The notes beneath the pieces were generated by a model that had not been told where the DNA came from, did not search any database, and was given only the letters and a program-made list of their open reading frames with translations. Below, piece by piece: positions 26,582 to 34,371 of a stretch of 61,182 bases of DNA. Source of the DNA: Planctomycetia bacterium (GTDB lineage: Bacteria > Planctomycetota > Planctomycetia > Pirellulales > Thermoguttaceae). Position 1 is the stretch's first letter; each line of letters starts with the position of its first letter. A program made the position numbers and the translations under genes. The stretch is taken from contig JAUNBF010000002.1 in the NCBI GenBank assembly GCA_030527185.1, positions 61,147-122,328 on the forward strand, read 5' to 3'.

Positions 26582-27129
26582 CGTTCCATTTCTTCAGGAA
26601 TCATGCGATAAATCTCTTTCCAGTGCCGCCCCTCGCCTTCGTAGTCGAGACCATATCCGACAATAAATGCTTTCCCGATTTCCATCCCGACGTACTCCGG
26701 CGTAAAATCTCCCCGAAAAACGTCCGGTTTGAGGAACATTGCCGCCGTCCGCACTTCCGCAGCCCCTTTTTCCTGGAAATATCGGCGTAAAAAAGCCATC
26801 GTCGTTCCGGTGTCCAAAACATCGTCCACCACCACAACCGTCCGCCCCTGTACCGAAGGTGTGCCGTCAAACACCACGGAAACCGTTCCCGAAGATTCCG
26901 TTCCCTGATACGACGAAACCTGCATGAACGCCATTTCCAAGGGAAAATCACAAGCCCGCACCAGGTCGCTGAAAAAAATCGCCGCCCCCTTGAGAATCCC
27001 CACGAAAAGCGGCTTTTTCCCAGCCAAATCGGCAGCCATTTCCCTCCCCAATCGGCACACGCAATCCGCCAATTCCGACTCGCCAAGGTGCCGTTCCAAC
27101 ACTTTACCACCTATCATACGTTGCCTCAT
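26578..27129 (-). CDS. hpt: Hypoxanthine phosphoribosyltransferase
   Basis: 183 residues. It salvages hypoxanthine/guanine with PRPP. The PRPP motif VVVVDDVLDTGTTM is near 97-110, the flexible loop region FMQVSSYQGTESSGTV near 70, PLFVGILKGAAIFFSDL near 40 and the base-contact FIVGYGLDYEG near 158. The ATG at 27129 follows AAAGGG; ATGs at 27150 and 27117 are alternatives. It is the first gene of a two-gene minus-strand operon with the cyclo-ligase/CoaE fusion. Confidence 0.93.
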   Translation of the reverse strand: MRQRMIGGKVLERHLGESELADCVCRLGREMAADLAGKKPLFVGILKGAAIFFSDLVRACDFPLEMAFMQVSSYQGTESSGTVSVVFDGTPSVQGRTVVVVDDVLDTGTTMAFLRRYFQEKGAAEVRTAAMFLKPDVFRGDFTPEYVGMEIGKAFIVGYGLDYEGEGRHWKEIYRMIPEEMER

Positions 27130-27699
27130 CGTCGCCCTTTCATCAAACAATCCTTAACAAACTGGTACACGTGGCATACTACTATTTACTTTTTTAACAA
27201 AGTTCTCGGTTCATTTTAGCATCATCGACATTTTTGGGAAGGCAGGTTTGGACAAAATGGCTCCTGCCACCGATATTTTCTATACTTCACCCACTTGAAA
27301 TTTTCGGATTCACTCCCCAACTCCCCGATTTAGAGCATTTCCAGAATTTGTTTGCTACATTTTGCATTTTGAAAATATCGGCTGAGAATTTGGCGGTATA
27401 GGAGGATTTCCACCGAGAAAGTAGAATCATCTGTGTCTTCCGCGTAATCCGTGGATTAAAAAAGAAGTACAGGAAAACCTGTTTTCAAGAAGGATTTTTA
27501 GATAAATCCAGTAATTTCACCGTCAAGGCAAATACCGTATTTTCCACACTTCCACCGTTAAAAATGATCCGCAGAGGACGCGGATATTTCCATTCCCACC
27601 ATTTTCTCGGCAGATACCGGAAATCAGGATTACCGCCCGAGATGAAAAAGATGGATTTGAAAAATAAAAAGGGCATCCCCCCAAAAAAGAGGGATTTTC

Positions 27700-27740
27700 C
27701 TTTCATTTTCTGGAAATTCCCTTTCATTTTCTGGAAATTC
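27700..27740. repeat. Two 20-base direct repeats, period 21
   Basis: CTTTCATTTTCTGGAAATTC occurs at 27700-27719 and again, identically, at 27721-27740. Confidence 0.85.
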
Positions 27741-27808
27741 AAAGAGAAAGAAGTATAAAATCCGTATAAACAAGAGTTCTCTGATTGAGACAAATTCTCC
27801 CTGACCAC

Positions 27809-27837
27809 TTGACATCCTTGCAACGATTGGTTAGAAT
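27809..27837 (+). promoter_or_regulatory. Promoter of the tat-Sua5 operon
   Basis: Perfect TTGACA (27809-27814), 17-base spacer, TAGAAT (27832-27837), about 125 bases before tatA. It is the closest to consensus in the window. Confidence 0.7.
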
Positions 27838-27962
27838 GGATTTTTGACTGTCCCTGGAGAAATGTTTCCGAAATGGTTTCGTCGAAATTTTCCGGTGAAC
27901 GGTTTCGAGGAATATTCAGGATTCCTGTGAATGGTAAAAAATCTTTTTGAAAGGAAATGTTT

Positions 27963-28178
27963 ATGTTTAACCTTCCCTTCGGTTTTATGGGTATCGGCGT
28001 TCAAGAGTTGCTGATTATTGGTGTGATTGCCGTGTTGCTTTTCGGAACTCGTCTCCCTTCGATTGCCCGTTCCTTTGGGCAGAGCGTGGTCGAATTCAAA
28101 AAAGGGATGCGTGAAATTGAAGAAGATGTGAAATCCGACGTTCAGGATGAAACGAAAAATTCCAACGACACCAAGTAA
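27963..28178 (+). CDS. tatA: Twin-arginine translocase TatA/E-type protein (first copy)
   Basis: 71 residues. Pore subunit of the Tat system, which exports folded proteins with RR signals. Pattern: short N-terminus, one membrane helix (ELLIIGVIAVLLFGTRLPSI, about 14-33, with the FGxxxLP hinge), amphipathic helix (ARSFGQSVVEFKKGMREIEE) and acidic tail. The ATG at 27963 was chosen since AAGGAA lies eight bases upstream; ATG at 27957 is too near. A second TatA/B-like gene follows two bases later. TatC is not in the window. Confidence 0.93.
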   Translation: MFNLPFGFMGIGVQELLIIGVIAVLLFGTRLPSIARSFGQSVVEFKKGMREIEEDVKSDVQDETKNSNDTK

Positions 28179-28180
28179 CC

Positions 28181-28468
28181 ATGTTCAGTTTTGGTGAAAT
28201 ATTCGTTTTTGGACTTTTGGCAGTCCTCCTGTTTGGCAAGCAGCTTCCTCAGGTGGGGAAACAGTTCGGCAAAACGGTGGCTCAGCTGAAACGGAGTTAC
28301 GATGCCTTTCAGCGTGAGGTGCATTCGGTCATGTCGGAAGTGACCGATATGTCGGAGCCAACCCCTTCTTCCACGCAACGCCGTACCGATGCCAGTCTCG
28401 ATTCCGACGATGTGGATCGGATGGAGTCGATGGCGCCCAAGTTTGAACCACCCAAGCACGATTCCTAA
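28181..28468 (+). CDS. TatA/TatB-like protein (second copy)
   Basis: 95 residues. A membrane helix (FGEIFVFGLLAVLLFGKQLP, about 4-23) and an amphipathic helix (QVGKQFGKTVAQLKRSYDAFQ) follow the TatA/B plan. The longer polar tail (about 45 residues, Ser/Thr/Asp-rich) and lack of the GTR in the hinge suggest a TatB role, but TatA/B sorting from sequence alone is not secure. It is only two bases from the first copy and 20 from the Sua5 fusion; the three probably share one transcript. Confidence 0.88.
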   Translation: MFSFGEIFVFGLLAVLLFGKQLPQVGKQFGKTVAQLKRSYDAFQREVHSVMSEVTDMSEPTPSSTQRRTDASLDSDDVDRMESMAPKFEPPKHDS

Positions 28469-28488
28469 AGGTTTTTCAGGATCAGATC

Positions 28489-29634
28489 ATGACAGCAAAA
28501 GTTGTCTTATTGGAAAATTGCCCTCAGGAAGAAGCCTTGGTAGCGCTGGCGGTGGATGCACTGCGAGCGGGGAAGCGGGTGGTTTTGCCGACGGAAACGG
28601 TTTATGGAGTTGCGGTTCGCGCCGACTCGCCGGAAGCTATGGAGGGATTGATAGCCGCTAAAAAACGTCCTTCGCAAAATCCGTTTACCCTCGCTTTTTC
28701 CAGTCTGGAGCGTTTGGAAGCCTACGTTCCCCGGATGGAAGCGCTTCCACAACGGTTGACCAGACGTTGTTTTCCCGGTCCGTTGACGGCGGTGCTTTCG
28801 TGTGCGGATGAGGAGAGCACCATTCACCAGCTTTCTCCGAAAGTCCTTCCGTTTGTCGCTCCTGAAAATATCGTCGGCGTGCGAATTCCAGCCCATTCCT
28901 GGACACAACGCGTGTTGCGGGAGGCCGATTTTCCCGTAGCGTTGACCAGTGCCAATCTTTCCGGGGAAGTCGACTCCACGTCGGGGGGAGATGTCGTTCG
29001 GGCGTTGGGGGAAAGTGTGGACTGGATTTTCGACGGCGGTATTTCCGCACTCCAGGAACCCTCCACAGTTGTCCGTTTTTTTTCTGGTAATCGTTACAAA
29101 ATTCTTCGGGAAGGTGCGATTTCTGCCTGTCGCTTGCGGCGTCTGATCCAGCCATGGATTTTGTTTGTCTGTACGGGGAATACGTGCCGTAGTCCGATGG
29201 CGGAAGCTCTGGCACGGCAGATACTGGCAAAAAAACGGGGACTTTCTCTTGAAACACTGGAAAAACAGGGTATCCGTCTTTTTTCTGCCGGACTTTCCGC
29301 GAACGACGCGGAGCCAGCCAGTGCCAATGCCCGACAGGTGATGGCTCGGCGTGGTTTGGATTTGTCGGCGCATTTGTCTCGCCGGATTTCTTCGTTGTTG
29401 GTGACTCATGCCGACCGGATTTATGGGATGACTCCTTCTCACGCGGCGTATCTTTTGGAACAATGGCCGGAAGCTACGGATCGATTACGGATTCTGGATG
29501 CGGAAAATGGCGGAATTCACGACCCCTATGGCTGTTCGGTTGTCGCGTACGAAAAGTGTGCTTCCCAAATTGAAGAAGCGTTGCGGGAAGCGTTTTCTCA
29601 GCCTGATTTTCAATCTCTTTTTTTTGAGGAGTAA
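28489..29634 (+). CDS. Fusion: Sua5/YrdC threonylcarbamoyl-AMP synthase and LMW phosphatase
   Basis: 381 residues. Residues 1-215 are a Sua5/YrdC domain: VVLPTETVYGVAVRAD near 31-46, KKRPSQNPFTLAF near 58, RCFPGPLTAVLS near 93, TSANLSGE near 153. It makes threonylcarbamoyl-AMP for t6A modification of ANN-decoding tRNAs. Residues 222-381 are a low-molecular-weight protein tyrosine (or arginine) phosphatase, with the CX5R loop FVCTGNTCRSPMAEAL (Cys228, Arg234) and the acid-bearing HDPYG near 345. In many bacteria ywlC (sua5) and ywlE (phosphatase) are neighbours; here they are one chain. The phosphatase's substrate is unknown. Confidence 0.92.
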   Translation: MTAKVVLLENCPQEEALVALAVDALRAGKRVVLPTETVYGVAVRADSPEAMEGLIAAKKRPSQNPFTLAFSSLERLEAYVPRMEALPQRLTRRCFPGPLTAVLSCADEESTIHQLSPKVLPFVAPENIVGVRIPAHSWTQRVLREADFPVALTSANLSGEVDSTSGGDVVRALGESVDWIFDGGISALQEPSTVVRFFSGNRYKILREGAISACRLRRLIQPWILFVCTGNTCRSPMAEALARQILAKKRGLSLETLEKQGIRLFSAGLSANDAEPASANARQVMARRGLDLSAHLSRRISSLLVTHADRIYGMTPSHAAYLLEQWPEATDRLRILDAENGGIHDPYGCSVVAYEKCASQIEEALREAFSQPDFQSLFFEE

Positions 29635-29713
29635 GTTTTCATTCTATTTTCCTTTTCCTCTCTCCTAAAATGGAATAAAAACATCCTTTTTATGAAAAGA
29701 GGGAGGAAAGTCG

Positions 29714-29971
29714 ATGGAAACGCATTATATTCTTGGAATTCACACGAAAAATCGTCTGGAGAAAGCGTGCCGGGTACAGGAATTGCTGACAGAATACGGC
29801 TGTCACATTCGTACGCGAATCGGGCTGCACCGGGTTTCGGAAGGGGTTTGCGCGTTGGATGGCGTGATTCTTCTGGAAATGTACGGGGCGGTGGAAGCGT
29901 GCGAGGAACTTTTTTTCAAACTTTCCGCCATGGATGGGGTGGAGGTTCAAAAAATGTTTTTTGAGGGATAG
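29714..29971 (+). CDS. Small ACT-like (TM1266-type) protein
   Basis: 85 residues with the pattern of the TM1266-like ferredoxin-fold family, annotated elsewhere as iron-only hydrogenase system regulators. ILGIHTKNRLEKACRVQELL opens it, then IRTRIGLHRVSEG, GVILLEMYG and MDGVEVQKMFF close it. No hydrogenase gene is nearby, so a regulatory role is only suggested by family. AGGGAGGAAAG lies upstream of the ATG. It could belong to the tat-Sua5 transcript (80-base gap). Confidence 0.7.
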   Translation: METHYILGIHTKNRLEKACRVQELLTEYGCHIRTRIGLHRVSEGVCALDGVILLEMYGAVEACEELFFKLSAMDGVEVQKMFFEG

Positions 29972-29998
29972 CTTTTGGAGAAAGGTTCCAAACTGCTC

Positions 29999-30027
29999 TT
30001 GACGAAAATACTTCTCGTGGCTATAAG
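29999..30027 (+). promoter_or_regulatory. Promoter of the proline-rich lipoprotein gene
   Basis: TTGACG (29999-30004), 17-base spacer, TATAAG (30022-30027), about 54 bases before the ATG. Confidence 0.6.
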
Positions 30028-30080
30028 GAGAGATGGAGAATTGGTCAACCCCATCCTGTTTGATAGTTTCGAAAGTTTTT

Positions 30081-30935
30081 ATGAAACGTTTTTTTTACCT
30101 TTGGATTTCGATTCTGATGTTGGTTCCCTTTGGTTCAGGTTGTAAAATGGGTTCCACCAACAAGACAACGACCGACTGGAGTTTGCCTTCCGTGCGACTT
30201 CCTTCGGCCAAAAAGGGGGATCATGTTCCCAAACCGGCAGAAAAAGCGAATCCCGAAGCGACCTCGAAATTGGCACACCAGAGAGAATCGGGGAACAGTG
30301 CCCTGGCCGCCTTGACGAAAGAAGACCCCAGTTTGAAACCTGATCCTGGGGAAGTGGGGAAATTGAGCCAAATTGAGGGAGGAAGCCTCCCCGCGTGGGC
30401 CACGGAAACCGCTCCGTCGGAGAATCCTTCCCCGGCCTCGCTGGCGCAAACACCTTCTGCGGCCACACCGTCGCTCCCTCCTGAGGCGGAAACGCTCCAA
30501 CTGCCGGAGACGTTGGAAACACGTCCCGCGACGGGGATTCCCGACTGGAACACCACGGTGGAAAATACCCTTCCTCCATCTTTGGGGCAACCTTCCGGGG
30601 AATTACCAGCTACTTTGGAGGGTGGTTTGCCCGCGACGCTTGATTCCGCCCCCACAATGCCTGCCATGGCCGCGACCCCCGCGCCGCAGATGGGAAATCA
30701 GCCGCATTTGGGAAATACCATGTCGGAATTGCCCAATACCCTTTCTGGGATTCCGGCCTCACCCTCCACTTCCGACAACGTTCTTCCCGTTTCCGGGACG
30801 ATGCCTGCCGCGGCGCCTGCGCCCGCCACTCCGTCGGTGTTGTTTGCCCCTGGCAATATCAACCCCTCCTATCCTGACAATCCCTACGCGACCGCTCCGT
30901 TGGATGCGACGGGAAATAATCCTCTTTATCGTTAG
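30081..30935 (+). CDS. Pro/Ala/Thr-rich putative lipoprotein
   Basis: 284 residues. An N-terminal signal (MKRFFYLWISILMLVPFGSG) ends in a lipobox-like FGSGC (Cys21), so Lgt would lipidate it. The rest is low complexity, rich in Pro, Ala, Thr and Ser (LPATLEGGLPATL, PMPAMAATPAPQM), with no recognised domain. Repeated short elements of the type GxxATLxxxLPATL suggest a flexible spacer in the periplasm or on the surface. It ends before a strong terminator. ATG at 30081 was chosen as it starts the signal peptide. Confidence 0.7.
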   Translation: MKRFFYLWISILMLVPFGSGCKMGSTNKTTTDWSLPSVRLPSAKKGDHVPKPAEKANPEATSKLAHQRESGNSALAALTKEDPSLKPDPGEVGKLSQIEGGSLPAWATETAPSENPSPASLAQTPSAATPSLPPEAETLQLPETLETRPATGIPDWNTTVENTLPPSLGQPSGELPATLEGGLPATLDSAPTMPAMAATPAPQMGNQPHLGNTMSELPNTLSGIPASPSTSDNVLPVSGTMPAAAPAPATPSVLFAPGNINPSYPDNPYATAPLDATGNNPLYR

Positions 30936-30956
30936 AAACCTCCCCCAAAATCCCCT

Positions 30957-31000
30957 TCCGAGCCACTCGACGGTCTATTTTGTGGCTCGGAGGTCTTTTT
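30957..31000 (+). terminator. Rho-independent terminator of the lipoprotein gene
   Basis: TCCGAGCCAC/GTGGCTCGGA 10-bp stem, 15-base loop, then TCTTTTT. Confidence 0.8.
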
Positions 31001-31057
31001 GAGGAGGAAAACCGGGAAAAATTCTCAAAATTTTCCAAAAAATTTTCTGAGACTATC

Positions 31058-31085
31058 TTGTCGTTGAAAATCCAGATGTTATACT
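31058..31085 (+). promoter_or_regulatory. Promoter of the lipoprotein-acyltransferase-AsnB operon
   Basis: TTGTCG (31058-31063), 16-base spacer, TATACT (31080-31085). Confidence 0.45.
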
Positions 31086-31286
31086 ATAAAAAGGAAGCGA
31101 ATAACATTTGCGTTTTTTCAGGGAAATCGGGTTCCTTAAAAAACCTGTCGTCCCTGCCGCAACGGCTTCCCGAATCTCTTCCATGGGAGAGGTTTCCAGT
31201 GGCATTTTTTGTAGTCCTTTATTTGTAAGAAATCAGACGGAAATTTTTCGTTTGAGGAATTGCCAGGATATTCAACAGGGGTTATT

Positions 31287-33695
31287 ATGCGTCGTCTATT
31301 TTTAAGTATCGGGGTACTTTGTATTCTCTCTCCGTTGTGGTTGCTATCAGGTTGCGGCGGTTCCTCAGGAGGAAGTTCCGATTCCACCTCCGTAAAAGAG
31401 AGCGACGGTGGAAAACGGGTGAAGAAGAACCTGAAAAAGAAAATGAATATGGAAGAGGAGGAAGAGGACTCGGAGACGAATAAAAAAAAGGCCTCCTCCA
31501 AAAAAGGGAAAAGAAGGACAACGGCCAGCAAACCGAAAAAGGAAGAAACGCCCCCCCCGGAACCGGAAGAAGAGATGGAAGAGCGGCTCCTTCCCGAGAA
31601 TTTCGCGGACTGGACGCAGGAGGACTATCTCCTTGCCAAGAAAACGCAATTTCCCGATCTGGATCGAGCCATGGCGATGTTGGGACGTCCCCTGGCAGGA
31701 ACGGAAAAAGCTGCCGATGGGGTGAAAATTCTTCTGGCCATGATGGAGCGAGTACGTCTGCCACTTTTGGAAGAAATCCCGCAGAGAACCACCGGTGAGG
31801 AAGTGACCGAAGAAATGGTGATGGCAGGGGAATCCGAAAAGAATCCGATGGAAGTGGAACTGGTGCAGATGTCTCCGCAAGACCTGGCACTGGCGGTCGA
31901 GGTTCTTTTTGCCAACGGAAGTTCGGAAGCGATGGAAGCCATTACCAAACTCTTTCGACGGGAAATTCTCACGGATGATGATCAGGTTGTCGTCGAAGCG
32001 ATTCTGAAATATTTCCTTTCACCAGGTTATACCTGCACACCGGAACAGGAAGCGATGTTGTTTGAAATGATGTTGCACACGGAAAAAATTCGTCCGGCCT
32101 TGGGAGAGGAATCGTCGCGGGGACGTCGTGATACGGTCGTTCAAAATGCGGAGGGTATCTGGCTGAGAATCCATTATTTACGTGGCGACGGACAATTTCC
32201 CGACTATACGCCGGAGGAAATGCGCAAACTTCTTCTGGAACAGTACGCCCCTCATTCGTCGGAAACGTTCCGTATCTGGATTGCTCAGTTTTTGACCAGT
32301 TCGGATATGGATCCCTCCTTTTTGAAAGAGAATGACAAAAAGGAGTTTGTTGTCAAGCTGCTCGATTTTATTATTGGCAAAGACCCGCGTAATCTGGAAG
32401 CACAGATATATCTTTACAAACAAAATATTCTGGATGAGGGAACGCTTCAAAAAGTGGAAGATAGCCTAACGGAAAATTACGAGGCTCTGTTGCGGACGTG
32501 GTTTTTGCTGGGTGATGAAAAAGACCTGGAGTCGTATTTCATTGCCCTGGACGAAGAAAAAGAACGTGTAGCCAAAGAAAAAGCGGCCGGTCAAATCGTC
32601 ACCCCTCCTGCCGCCAGTTCGTTATTGGGACAGTTGAGCCGTGAAAAAAGCAGCCAGACGAAAAGCCGAACTTCCAGTTCCACGTCGAAAGACACCCCTG
32701 TTTTGTTCTCCTACTGGATGATGCAGCCGGAGAAAGCGGAGAAGATGCGAGCGGAAATCTGGTCGGAAAGTATGCGAAAACTGTTGCGTGGACAGATGTT
32801 GGAATTTTTGGAACCTGTTTTTCAGGAGGAAGGAATCCGAAGTCGTCGTAAAAGTTCCGCTTCCGCGAAAGATATGCGTCCGTTGCAGATGTACCTGCTC
32901 ATTCCTCAATACGAGATTCGGAAAGAGTTTTACGCACTACTGTTGGAAGGTTGGGAACGGGGGCCGGAGGCGTATCAGAAAGTGGGGATATTGGACAAGA
33001 TGTCCACGGAACCTGGTTTTCTCATGGTCGTCAAATCGATGGAGCGTCGGGAACCTGTAGACGATAAGGAGAAATCGGATCGGAAGAAGAAGGACCCGAA
33101 AAAGAAGAGCAGTCCTATTGCCGAAAAGCGGGAACAACGCCAAAAAACAGCCGAAGCGTGGATGCGAATCACGTATGACGAGGTTTGCCGTTGGCTTTCG
33201 CGATGGGAACAGGCGGCGATTTTACAGCGAGCGACGGAGGAACCTCACGAGGATGAACTCCGTCTGCCCGATTCGCTGCGAACACGTTTTCCATTCCCGT
33301 CCGGTAGTGAGGTGGTCTCTTTTTACAAAGGTCAAGACCCTCTTCCCGAAGGAGAGAAAAGGAATCCCGACGGTTTGAAAGTGACCTATTTTCATGTCCG
33401 CTGCCATGCTCGCGTGGGCACCCTCATCGGCAACTTCCGCAGCAAGAATTCCGGCCTGATTCAGCATGAGTCGATGGAAAAGAGCCGTCGCTCCAAAGAA
33501 TCGGAGGGGATTTGGCTGGAACGCTTTGCGTTGGACAAAGAGACGGAAAAACGGGAATCGGTCGATGTTCTGATCGTGCCTAAAAATCCGGCTCCTTCTT
33601 CCGACGATGACAAGGAACGTCGGACACCGGAAGATTTGGATGTGTACGTTCTGGTGATGGAAATGAAAGACCTGGCCGCGGAAGCGTCTCCGTGA
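31287..33695 (+). CDS. Large charged putative lipoprotein
   Basis: 802 residues. Signal peptide with lipobox (LSPLWLLSGC, Cys near residue 22) followed by a Ser/Gly linker and a Lys/Glu-rich low-complexity stretch (about 30-100, poly-Glu and poly-Lys runs). The remaining 700 residues are mostly helical and acidic with no known domain. Segments such as RPLQMYLLIPQYEIRKEFYA and a C-terminal beta-rich region (KVTYFHVRCHARVGTLIGNF) may be a folded unit. A second charged block is near 590-640. Start at 31287 (MRRLFLSIGVLC), 27 bases inside a longer open frame. The next gene starts 21 bases later, so they are likely co-transcribed. Confidence 0.7.
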   Translation: MRRLFLSIGVLCILSPLWLLSGCGGSSGGSSDSTSVKESDGGKRVKKNLKKKMNMEEEEEDSETNKKKASSKKGKRRTTASKPKKEETPPPEPEEEMEERLLPENFADWTQEDYLLAKKTQFPDLDRAMAMLGRPLAGTEKAADGVKILLAMMERVRLPLLEEIPQRTTGEEVTEEMVMAGESEKNPMEVELVQMSPQDLALAVEVLFANGSSEAMEAITKLFRREILTDDDQVVVEAILKYFLSPGYTCTPEQEAMLFEMMLHTEKIRPALGEESSRGRRDTVVQNAEGIWLRIHYLRGDGQFPDYTPEEMRKLLLEQYAPHSSETFRIWIAQFLTSSDMDPSFLKENDKKEFVVKLLDFIIGKDPRNLEAQIYLYKQNILDEGTLQKVEDSLTENYEALLRTWFLLGDEKDLESYFIALDEEKERVAKEKAAGQIVTPPAASSLLGQLSREKSSQTKSRTSSSTSKDTPVLFSYWMMQPEKAEKMRAEIWSESMRKLLRGQMLEFLEPVFQEEGIRSRRKSSASAKDMRPLQMYLLIPQYEIRKEFYALLLEGWERGPEAYQKVGILDKMSTEPGFLMVVKSMERREPVDDKEKSDRKKKDPKKKSSPIAEKREQRQKTAEAWMRITYDEVCRWLSRWEQAAILQRATEEPHEDELRLPDSLRTRFPFPSGSEVVSFYKGQDPLPEGEKRNPDGLKVTYFHVRCHARVGTLIGNFRSKNSGLIQHESMEKSRRSKESEGIWLERFALDKETEKRESVDVLIVPKNPAPSSDDDKERRTPEDLDVYVLVMEMKDLAAEASP

Positions 33696-33716
33696 CGTTT
33701 CCCGGAGGGATGTTGG

Positions 33717-34325
33717 ATGAAATGGATTGCACGTAAAATATCGACGGTGTTCATCCTTCCCGTGTGGGGATTGTATGGATTGGCAAGGCTTTTTCTCTCC
33801 CAAAATCGAGCTTTTGCCGATACCACCCAGGGACTGAGCCTGCTGCCGGGGATAGTGGGGGAATATTGCCGGCTGGCCTTTTTTCGTCAGGTTCTCGGTT
33901 CGTGCGGGAAAGACGCGTGTATTGGTTTCGGAACGATTTTTTCCCACGCCACGGTCGAAATCGGGGAGCGGGTTTATGTTGGACCGTATTGTATTTTGGG
34001 AGACGTGACGTTGGGAGACGACGTGCTGTTGGCCAGTGGCGTTTCCATTGCCAACGGAACACGTCAGCACGGTATCCGACGGCTGGACATTCCGATTCGG
34101 GAGCAGCCGGGCGAATATCCTCGGATTCACATTGGAAAGGATACCTGGATTGGCGAACGAGCCATTGTGCTGGCGGATGTCGGGGAGCATTGTGTCATTG
34201 GGGCGGGGGCGTTGGTTTTGGAGCCGATTCCCGATTATGCCATTGCGGTGGGGGTTCCTGCGCGGGTGGTTCAGGATCGTCGGGAAAATGCGGGAAAATT
34301 CGGGTTGGAAAAGTCCCCGATATAA
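33717..34325 (+). CDS. Hexapeptide-repeat (LbH) acyltransferase
   Basis: 202 residues of the left-handed beta-helix acyltransferase family. A hydrophobic N-terminus (about 1-30) is followed by hexapeptide repeats: IGFGTIFSHATVEIGERVYV, GPYCILGDVTLGDDVLLASG and WIGERAIVLADVGEHCVIGA. It probably acetylates a sugar or other small acceptor. It lies between a lipoprotein gene and an AsnB-like gene, a setting common in surface-glycan clusters, although no glycosyltransferase is near. Confidence 0.88.
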   Translation: MKWIARKISTVFILPVWGLYGLARLFLSQNRAFADTTQGLSLLPGIVGEYCRLAFFRQVLGSCGKDACIGFGTIFSHATVEIGERVYVGPYCILGDVTLGDDVLLASGVSIANGTRQHGIRRLDIPIREQPGEYPRIHIGKDTWIGERAIVLADVGEHCVIGAGALVLEPIPDYAIAVGVPARVVQDRRENAGKFGLEKSPI

Positions 34326-34371
34326 TTTTATTGGGAAATTTTGAAGGATATTTTAGAGGTTCATCCAAATC

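Larger units (their letters stand above)
27130..27962. other. Long intergenic region with short repeats and the tat promoter
   Basis: 830 bases without a credible gene between divergent hpt and tatA. It contains two short elements rich in CCGCGTAATCC/CCGCAGAGGACGCGG (27424-27468 and 27560-27590), a perfect 20-base direct repeat (27700-27740), A/T-rich runs, and the strong tat promoter (27809-27837). Confidence 0.7.
30936..31286. other. Intergenic region before the large lipoprotein gene
   Basis: Holds a strong terminator (30957-31000) and a promoter (31058-31085), then a leader of about 200 bases. No gene seen. Confidence 0.7.

Noticed and set aside
27485..27823. 112-codon minus-strand frame in the long intergenic region
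   Set aside because: AT-rich, Phe/Lys-biased, spans the 20-base tandem repeat, and no ribosome site is seen.
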